The position numbers and the translations under genes were made by a program. Below, piece after piece: positions 57,724 through 64,000 of a stretch of DNA of 64,000 bases. Each line of letters begins with the position of its first letter. Positions within the stretch are counted from its first letter, which is position 1. Origin of the DNA: Purpureocillium takamizusanense (lineage: Eukaryota > Ascomycota > Sordariomycetes > Hypocreales > Ophiocordycipitaceae); the NCBI RefSeq assembly GCF_022605165.1, contig NC_063074.1:709501-773500 (forward strand). Reading direction: 5' to 3'. Under the pieces are notes generated by a model. The model saw only the letters and a program-made list of their open reading frames with translations. It did no database searches and was not told the origin of the DNA.

Positions 57724-59604
57724 ATGTCCCGCGATGCCATCGCGGCTGCAGTCAATCATTTTCGGAATAAGCGCCAGGCGCATACCGTCAGCCGGTCGAG
57801 CTACGATCAATCGTGGAATCCCTTTCGACATGTCGCATGGAACGACAGGGAGCGCCGAGCCGGTACATGGGATGGGGGTCGTCTGGAGGAGCAGCCCGAG
57901 GGCGAGGCCAATTCTTTGACCCACGCCGCCACAGCGCCGACACCAGCAACCGCGACAAATCATACACCGCGCGACTTGTCGGCTGCGGACACCATATCTG
58001 ACTCCGTCGTTGGATCTGGCAAGGAGACTGAAGATTCGCCACGAACCGAAAGCAAGGGCAATGGCGAGGAAAAGCCGGGCTCACAACGATCACTCGACGT
58101 CGATGCCTCTGGGTTACGAAACCGCAAACCCGACGACGAAGTCTCCCGGCAAGACGCTGCCACGACTGCTCAAACATCTGCTCAAACCGATGACGACAAG
58201 AAGAAGAAGAAGGACAAGCAGACTGGTATGTTTCGCCACGTCTACCCGAAGACGCCGTTCACGACGGCCAACCAACTCCAGCGGACATTTCTCAATTCAT
58301 GGATCAATATCTTGCTTCTCGCCGCGCCTGTCGGAATCGCGCTAAACTACGTCAAATCCGTGAATCGGATTGCGGTCTTCGTTGTTAATTTCATCGCGAT
58401 CATCCCTCTCGCCGCTATGCTCAGCTTTGCCACCGAAGAAATTGCGCTTCGTACGGGTGAGACACTTGGAGGACTCCTCAACGCAACGTTCGGCAATGCT
58501 GTCGAACTCATCGTCGCAATCATCGCTCTCAAAGACAAAGAGTTCACTATTGTCAAAACGTCTCTGATCGGATCCATTCTTTCCAACCTGCTCCTCGTCA
58601 TGGGTTGCTGCTTCTTCTTCGGCGGGCTTAGACGACAGGAGCAATTCTTCAACACGACAGTCGCCCAGACCGCCGCGTCACTGCTGGCCCTCGCAGCCGC
58701 ATCCGTCATCGTCCCAACCGTGTTCGATTCAGCTAAGGACACGGGCCCCGATAGGGTCGCTGCGTTGTCCCGCGGCACAGCAGTTATTCTCCTCCTTGTA
58801 TACGCCGCCTACCTCTTTTTCCAGCTCAAGACCCACCAGTTGGTCTTCAACGAGGAGAGCCAGAAGGTCCCTGCCAAGCCCTGGAGCTCTGGCGGCCTCG
58901 GCGCTGGCGCCGTCAAGCAGGGACTCGCAATGCCGGGTTCTCTCATGGGGCATGCTATGCCAAACCAGTCCGAGAATGAACGACTGTCGAAAATGCTGAT
59001 GAACCCCTCCGAGATGGCGGACGAAGACGAGGAAGAAGAACCTCAATTGAATTTTCTCGTCGCTCTGGGGACCTTGGCGGGCTCGACTGTCATTATTGCC
59101 CTCTGCGCGGAGTTCATGGTCGACTCGATCGACTCCGTCACCAAAGGCCCGAATGGAACTCCTGGTCCCCTCTCTGTCGAATTTGTTGGACTTATCTTGT
59201 TGCCAATCGTTGGTAACGCCGCCGAACACGCCACTGCTGTCACGGTTGCCATTAAGGACAAGATGGACCTTGCCATTGGCGTAGCCGTCGGATCCAGCAT
59301 GCAGGTTGCCTTGTTCCTGATACCCCTTCTTGTTGTTATCGGATGGGGTATGGGCTACGAGCAGATGAACTTGAGTTTTGACAACTTCCAAGTGGCAGTC
59401 ATGTTCGTTGCGGTCCTACTCACAAACTACCTTATTGGCGATGGCAAGAGCCACTGGCTTGAAGGCTTCCTGCTGATTTGCCTCTACGCCATCATCGCTG
59501 TCTGCTCGTTCTGTGAGTCTGCCCAGCCAGTGAAAGAAAACGAGAGCAGCTACTGACACTGCGCAGTTTATCCGAATGAGGCAGCGCTCAGCTCAGAAAA
59601 GTGA
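57724..59604 (+). CDS. VCX1: vacuolar Ca2+/H+ exchanger (CAX family)
   Basis: Predicted 608 aa from 57724-59512 and 59567-59604. Two alpha-repeat signatures of CAX antiporters are visible: GNAVELIVAIIALKDK in the first half and GNAAEHATAVTVAIKDK in the second. About eleven membrane segments begin near residue 188, and the acidic motif ADEDEEEEP lies in the central loop. The hydrophilic N-terminal tail of nearly 190 residues, with a Lys run (KKKKKDK) just before the first membrane segment, is much longer than that of yeast Vcx1. The short last exon gives FYPNEAALSSEK, restoring the usual YPN ending. The protein moves Ca2+ into the vacuole in exchange for protons. Confidence 0.92.
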
Positions 59605-60284
59605 AGAAGCCGTCAACGGCAATTTATATTTATTCTGTGTTTTGACAGGCATCTGCCGCCACCCCCCCCTTCGATACCCATTCTTGCACAAACATGCTTG
59701 GCCCTTTCCTTGGCACATACGATTTTCTTTTCTTCCCGTGTATTTGTTGAGACAACGGCTTCAAGGCCGTCTTGTATCATATCAGACGGGGCGGAAACTC
59801 TCTGGGGGCGCGATCTTTACGTTGGCGCGTTCACGGCGTTATATTGCTCAAGCGCAAGCTCAAAGGTGCGGATGGAGTGGATTGCGTTGAATGTCATGCC
59901 TAAATTTTTGGGGCAGGCTCTAGCGAAGATAGGTAGAAAGCGCTCACGCCGGCAGTTCACGAGGTTGGCGATCCACAATATAGCAGCCATGGTGACCCGA
60001 GAAAAAAAATGTTGTGAATCCCATTGCGGTAAATACATTGAGTCGCCACTGACGATGGGTGGAGTTGTGACCTGTATGAGAGCACAACTTGAATGCGGCG
60101 CTTCGGTCCGCCGCTGCATACGCGAAAACGTCATCTGAGAATGATACATAGAACCTGTCATGGACCTCGTCTCCCATATATTTTCGAACAAATAGTCACC
60201 TCCACGACGCTGAGGAATGGTATGTACCCTAAACGGTGGCGGGAACGTCCCGAAAATCTGCATCACTTCCTGCTGATGCCTCCA
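59605..60284. other. convergent intergenic region
   Basis: These 680 bp lie between the exchanger stop and the IML1 stop and should hold both 3' UTRs. No gene is supported. Confidence 0.6.
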
Positions 60285-63200
60285 TTACTTGCCCTTTGAA
60301 CCGAGTCCCATGCCATCAAACTGCACACTCCCCCGGCGCATGAACGTCATGGGGCTGCCCAGCCGCATGCTCGCGGCCAGCGCGGCGGCGCTCCTCTCGT
60401 TGCCATCACCGGTTCCAGCCGTACCGCCCAGCACGCCGGGTGGCAACCCGAGCGAGGGGATACTAGCCTCGGGCACTGGTTCCAGGCCGGGCGGACCCGT
60501 GGCGATGGACGAGGGCGTGTCGTGCACGCGCTGGCCCTTCTCGAGTGTCTCCTTGTAGAAAGCCTCTAGAGATGTGGCGTCGTTGCAGAACGCCTCAAAC
60601 TCTTCCTTGATAGCCTCGGCCACTCCGCCGCGGCCGGACTGCGCTTTGCCGCTGTGGGTAGCGGGGTTGGCACCCACGGCCGGGGTGTCGGCAGGTCGGA
60701 GGGCCGGGGACTGGTAGTGAAATGTCGGGCGCACCATGGGTGAGGCTGCCCCGGGTGCAGGGACAGGTTCGGACATGTTTTGTGTGCCGTAACCGCCGCC
60801 GATGCTCATGAGTCGTCCCGCGCGATCAAGGTGCGTGAGCTGCTCTGATGAACCCTGTGTGCGCATCTCCTTGTCGCGGGCAGCACCGAAGCTTTTGTTG
60901 TAAAGCCGGTTCGCTAGGACAAGAAAGTTGCCGTCGTCGGTTATCTGAGCGAGGAGAGTCCCGGACCGGTGTATGTACTGGGTGTACCGGAACTCGGGTT
61001 TGCCCCATGAGTACCGCACATCGACGTTGCTCGGGAAATTGCTCGCGGCCTCGAGGTCGAGGACGAAGTCGAAGCTCTTGAGGATGGCAGACTGATAGAA
61101 GTTCTTGCTTGGCGCCGCCTGGGGCCCAAGGGAATTCGGATCGTAATACGCCTCTGGCTTCTCGTCGGGTGGGCGTGCGGCAAGCTTGATAAGAAAAGGT
61201 TTGCGAAAGGGATTGGATTCAGTAATGAGAGATGCCTCCCTGATGGGCACCTCAACAAGTCGCAGACCGTACTGGCTGGCCTCCCGTTCCCAACTCTCAA
61301 TGACGTCTTGGACCAGTTTAGATGTCGCATTCATCCAATCAATGCGGATGTGGAAACAGTTGTCTGGATTGTGGAGGCGGTCGTAGTGCAGGTCGATGCG
61401 TTCGGGGCGATATGACCTCTTGCGAGGGTCAATGTCGTACTTGACCACCTTGCTCAATACAACGCGAGGTCGGTTCTTGTTTGCAATACCAGTCGAGGTA
61501 ATCGGCGTAGGGGCTGCAGAAGCAGGCGACATACCGTCGGCTGAGCTTGGGGCGCGCACACTCGCATGTGGCGAGTCGCGACCCGTCTCGGACAGGGGCG
61601 TTGGTGGTACTGATGCGTCCTTTCGCTTGGAACTGAACCAACCAGGTTGTGCCTTCGCAAACTCGGGTGCCATCTGGTAGAAGTAGTTACCGTCTCGAAA
61701 CCTGTGGCGCTTTTCGACGTGAACGAACAGTCCCTTCTCGTGCGGCCCCTTGGGTTCAACACCATCCTTCTCTTTGTCCCTGTCTTTGATCTTGGGCTCT
61801 TCCTGTACCATCAACGCATTGCCCAGCTGCTCTGCCTCTTCACGATCCTCCAAATCTTCAAAATTGTCCAGAAGCCAGGTTGTCATGTCGGAGCCAATGA
61901 AGGCTGCGCTGTGCATGCGCAAATGCCACCGTCTGTTTCGCAAAGGCACGCCACCGTTCTCAACAGGTTGCTGAATTGCTTCAGCGAGGGCCGCAAGATT
62001 GAGGTGCGATTTCTGAAATCTCTCCTTCCTCGTCACGAGCTTTCCTTTGCGCTGCATGCCCTCCTGCCCTTCGAACAATGGCAATGTCTCGAGCTCGGCT
62101 GCAATGACTGCTGAGGGATCATCCGTCTTGTAAACGATATCCAACGTATTTCGTCGATTATCTCGCGTTTGAAATCGCTTTTCTGACGGAGGAAAGTAGC
62201 GGTGCTTTTGCCATAGCTGAGCCAGCCGCTTGATACCCTCGATTCGCAGTTCTTCAGGGTTGTCGCCTGTCTGCGTCCTCGGAATGGAAGGGTGCCTCGG
62301 GCTGAGAGGAATCAAAACATACCGGGCACGCCAGAACCTGAGACTCTCCATCATCTCGTCATGATGGCCAGCGAGGAAGGAGTCGATAGTGTTCCAGTTG
62401 CGCTCCAGTTTGGGAGTGAGGATATCGACCCTTCGGGTCTCGTAGCTGTCATCAAGCAATGTTCGAATCGCCGGCTTGTATACTGCCGAGAACCCTTCCG
62501 AAACAGAAGGCTCAGCTGGTTTACGCACGTATATGTTGACTTCCACCTCAGTACCATTGACACAGGAGAGTTGATGAATAGTATTTCCGACAGACATGAA
62601 GACACTCGTGCCATCGTCCAGTGGCTGGTCTCGGGAGAAGATATCCGCGATCTTAATGAGCTTTTGCCCGAATGCCTGAGCCACAGAGGGGCCGACGATG
62701 ACCTGAAAGCCGTGCGAGAAGCGCATGCTGATGAGTTCCTTGATGAACTCTTTTCGGGACCTGGGTTCCTCGGCCACATCATCGTCGGCATTTTGATCAA
62801 CATTATAAGGGTGTCGCTGGTACTCCGCGTCGAATTGGGCCTTTGGAGGGAAATACTCCGTCGTGAGAGGCACCGCTGCAGGGCAACAGAGCGTCTTCCA
62901 CTTTTGCACCTTCATGTCCGATGTGCGTGGAAAGACATGCTGCCATCGGCTGTACAGAACGGTGTCGTCTATACGGTGATGCTCAGGATTGGATGGATTG
63001 AGGAGACTGAGCCATGGCGTGACGGCGGTCTTTGGGGACAAGGTCGTCGGCAGCTCGGGCACCATCCCGGCCCGCAGCTTGCTAGTATACACCTTTTGTG
63101 CGTCCTCTGCACGCATGGCGTTGGACTTTCGTACGTCGTGATCATCGTCAGGTCTCTCTCGCCTGACGTTGGGCTGCGCAAAGACAGTTGCGGGTGGAAC

Positions 63201-64000
63201 CAGGTGACTGGTTGCCAAGTCTTGTCGGCTTGGGCCATCTCGTTTCGAAATCGGGATGCTGGGTGTGGCTGGGATCCCTTCGGCTATAGATTCCCGAGCG
63301 TCGGATTTCGATTTACGCGCCGAAGAAGAAGAGGTAGCACTTGCAATGGTCTGCGGCGTCGTTGGCCTCAAATCCGAGAGAGACCTTGGAGCGGACGGCG
63401 GCCGCAGATCGCCTGCTGACACAACGGCGGCACTGACTGTCTCCGCCTTGACCTCCGCTACTGCAACCTTTGGAGCAGCGATTCCGAACCCTCGTTGGCC
63501 GAGGCTAATGTGTCTCATGAACTTTGGAGTCTTTATCGCCTTCATTGTTACTTCTGGAGGGGGTAGCTTAGGGGTGGCAATGGAATGCTCGCGCGGTTTT
63601 CTTTCCATGGCCATGTTTGGCTTTTCGGCCTCTGCCGTGGTCAGGGAGAATTTCCTAGAAGCTGCCTGACCATAATGCTTCCTCTCTGGCAAAGAGGTCC
63701 CTAGCGCGGCAGCGTCCTCAGACTGTTGTTTTCGAGGCATGTCGTCCAATTCCATGCGATGTTTTGGAGAATGATGATGGTGCCGTGCAGTCAAGTGGCT
63801 TTTGGAATCGTCAAACTCCTGTAAAAGTTTCCAGATCGACTTCTCCCCAGGGCGAACGAGCCTTTCAGGGGCGAACTTTTGAAAGCCGATGACGCTGTCG
63901 ACCAGAGTCTCCGGGGCTCGCAGGTTTGGGATGTAAAGCGTGTCGCCAATGCGGTCCTGGCGCCGCTTCGAAGTCGCTGCGCCGTCAATGGCATGCGTTG
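60285..64000 (-). CDS. IML1: TORC1 regulator Iml1 (DEPDC5 orthologue), 5' part outside window
   Basis: The open frame runs from the right edge of the window to a stop at 60285 without any intron, giving 1237 codons of the C-terminal part; the start lies beyond 64000. The first residues visible (DTLYIPNLRAPE, RPGEKSIWKLLQEFDD) continue a longer protein. Iml1 features follow: a disordered Ser/Pro/Lys linker, a TPWLSLLNPSNP segment, the GFQVIVG region, a DEP domain (WHLRMHSAAFIGSDMTTWLL, about 61,800-61,960), and the C-terminal domain with NCFHIRIDWMNATSKLVQDV. Iml1 with Npr2 and Npr3 forms SEACIT (GATOR1), which acts as GAP for Gtr1 at the vacuole and lowers TORC1 activity when amino acids are scarce. 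Confidence 0.93.
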   Translation of the reverse strand, partial: THAIDGAATSKRRQDRIGDTLYIPNLRAPETLVDSVIGFQKFAPERLVRPGEKSIWKLLQEFDDSKSHLTARHHHHSPKHRMELDDMPRKQQSEDAAALGTSLPERKHYGQAASRKFSLTTAEAEKPNMAMERKPREHSIATPKLPPPEVTMKAIKTPKFMRHISLGQRGFGIAAPKVAVAEVKAETVSAAVVSAGDLRPPSAPRSLSDLRPTTPQTIASATSSSSARKSKSDARESIAEGIPATPSIPISKRDGPSRQDLATSHLVPPATVFAQPNVRRERPDDDHDVRKSNAMRAEDAQKVYTSKLRAGMVPELPTTLSPKTAVTPWLSLLNPSNPEHHRIDDTVLYSRWQHVFPRTSDMKVQKWKTLCCPAAVPLTTEYFPPKAQFDAEYQRHPYNVDQNADDDVAEEPRSRKEFIKELISMRFSHGFQVIVGPSVAQAFGQKLIKIADIFSRDQPLDDGTSVFMSVGNTIHQLSCVNGTEVEVNIYVRKPAEPSVSEGFSAVYKPAIRTLLDDSYETRRVDILTPKLERNWNTIDSFLAGHHDEMMESLRFWRARYVLIPLSPRHPSIPRTQTGDNPEELRIEGIKRLAQLWQKHRYFPPSEKRFQTRDNRRNTLDIVYKTDDPSAVIAAELETLPLFEGQEGMQRKGKLVTRKERFQKSHLNLAALAEAIQQPVENGGVPLRNRRWHLRMHSAAFIGSDMTTWLLDNFEDLEDREEAEQLGNALMVQEEPKIKDRDKEKDGVEPKGPHEKGLFVHVEKRHRFRDGNYFYQMAPEFAKAQPGWFSSKRKDASVPPTPLSETGRDSPHASVRAPSSADGMSPASAAPTPITSTGIANKNRPRVVLSKVVKYDIDPRKRSYRPERIDLHYDRLHNPDNCFHIRIDWMNATSKLVQDVIESWEREASQYGLRLVEVPIREASLITESNPFRKPFLIKLAARPPDEKPEAYYDPNSLGPQAAPSKNFYQSAILKSFDFVLDLEAASNFPSNVDVRYSWGKPEFRYTQYIHRSGTLLAQITDDGNFLVLANRLYNKSFGAARDKEMRTQGSSEQLTHLDRAGRLMSIGGGYGTQNMSEPVPAPGAASPMVRPTFHYQSPALRPADTPAVGANPATHSGKAQSGRGGVAEAIKEEFEAFCNDATSLEAFYKETLEKGQRVHDTPSSIATGPPGLEPVPEASIPSLGLPPGVLGGTAGTGDGNERSAAALAASMRLGSPMTFMRRGSVQFDGMGLGSKGK

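Noticed and set aside
62292..63419. 375-codon open frame on the plus strand
   Set aside because: Antisense to IML1; no recognisable domain.
1..64000. A gene cluster or defence-type system
   Set aside because: The genes belong to unrelated core processes and are in mixed orientation; there are no polyketide, peptide synthetase, effector, recombinase or transposase genes.

Overview
The window is a stretch of chromosome from a filamentous ascomycete, most likely a Sordariomycete and probably of the order Hypocreales. The evidence is genes split by short (about 50-95 nt) GT-AG introns with CTRAC-type branch sites, GC-rich coding sequence, CT-rich promoters, intergenic TACCTAGGTA-like palindromes, and a set of core eukaryotic genes whose best recognisable relatives are fungal. 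I could not run a search, so the genus is not assigned. Nothing looks bacterial, viral or transposon-derived.

Layout, left to right: the spliceosomal helicase Aquarius/Cwf11 (66-4654, +); a 4.2 kb intergenic stretch ending in a CT-rich leader; translation factor eIF4G (8823-13644, +); DNA polymerase alpha catalytic subunit (14743-19303, -); a poorly characterised serine/proline-rich protein with an unresolved 5' end (20531-22194, +); a mitochondrial PPR protein (22554-24628, -); a small RRM-like/RGG-tail protein (25061-26274, +); DYRK-family kinase Yak1 (27558-30437, -); a three-RRM Pub1/TIA-1-type RNA-binding protein (33274-34951, -); an acidic Mediator-tail-like protein (37431-38626, +); a secreted GH5 glycosidase (39098-40366, -); a tandem PH-domain protein (41878-43218, -); glia maturation factor GMF (44243-44890, +); the cytosolic Fe-S scaffold Nbp35 (44993-46021, -); tRNA-Gln(CUG) (46608-46678, -); deoxyhypusine hydroxylase (46954-47990, +); RNA polymerase I subunit Rpa12 (48032-48510, -); the cohesin loader Scc2/Mis4 (49023-54696, +); a vacuolar Ca2+/H+ exchanger (57724-59604, +); and the 3' part of the TORC1 regulator Iml1 (60285-64000, -, running off the window).

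The genes do not form a cluster. They are housekeeping genes in mixed orientation: replication and chromosome cohesion (Pol alpha, Scc2), RNA processing and translation (Aquarius, eIF4G, DOHH, Pub1, Rpa12, tRNA), nutrient and stress signalling (Yak1, Iml1, Ca2+ exchanger), actin (GMF) and Fe-S assembly (Nbp35). GH5 is the only obviously accessory-type gene.

I found no convincing undescribed multi-gene system. The items most worth checking are small-scale: in-frame introns in eIF4G (one of 360 nt) and in the first PH domain, a GMF gene whose first coding exon is only the ATG, an apparent in-frame stop at the 5' end of the unknown gene at 20.5 kb, an MCB-like cell-cycle element group upstream of POL1, and the dispersed palindromic intergenic motif.
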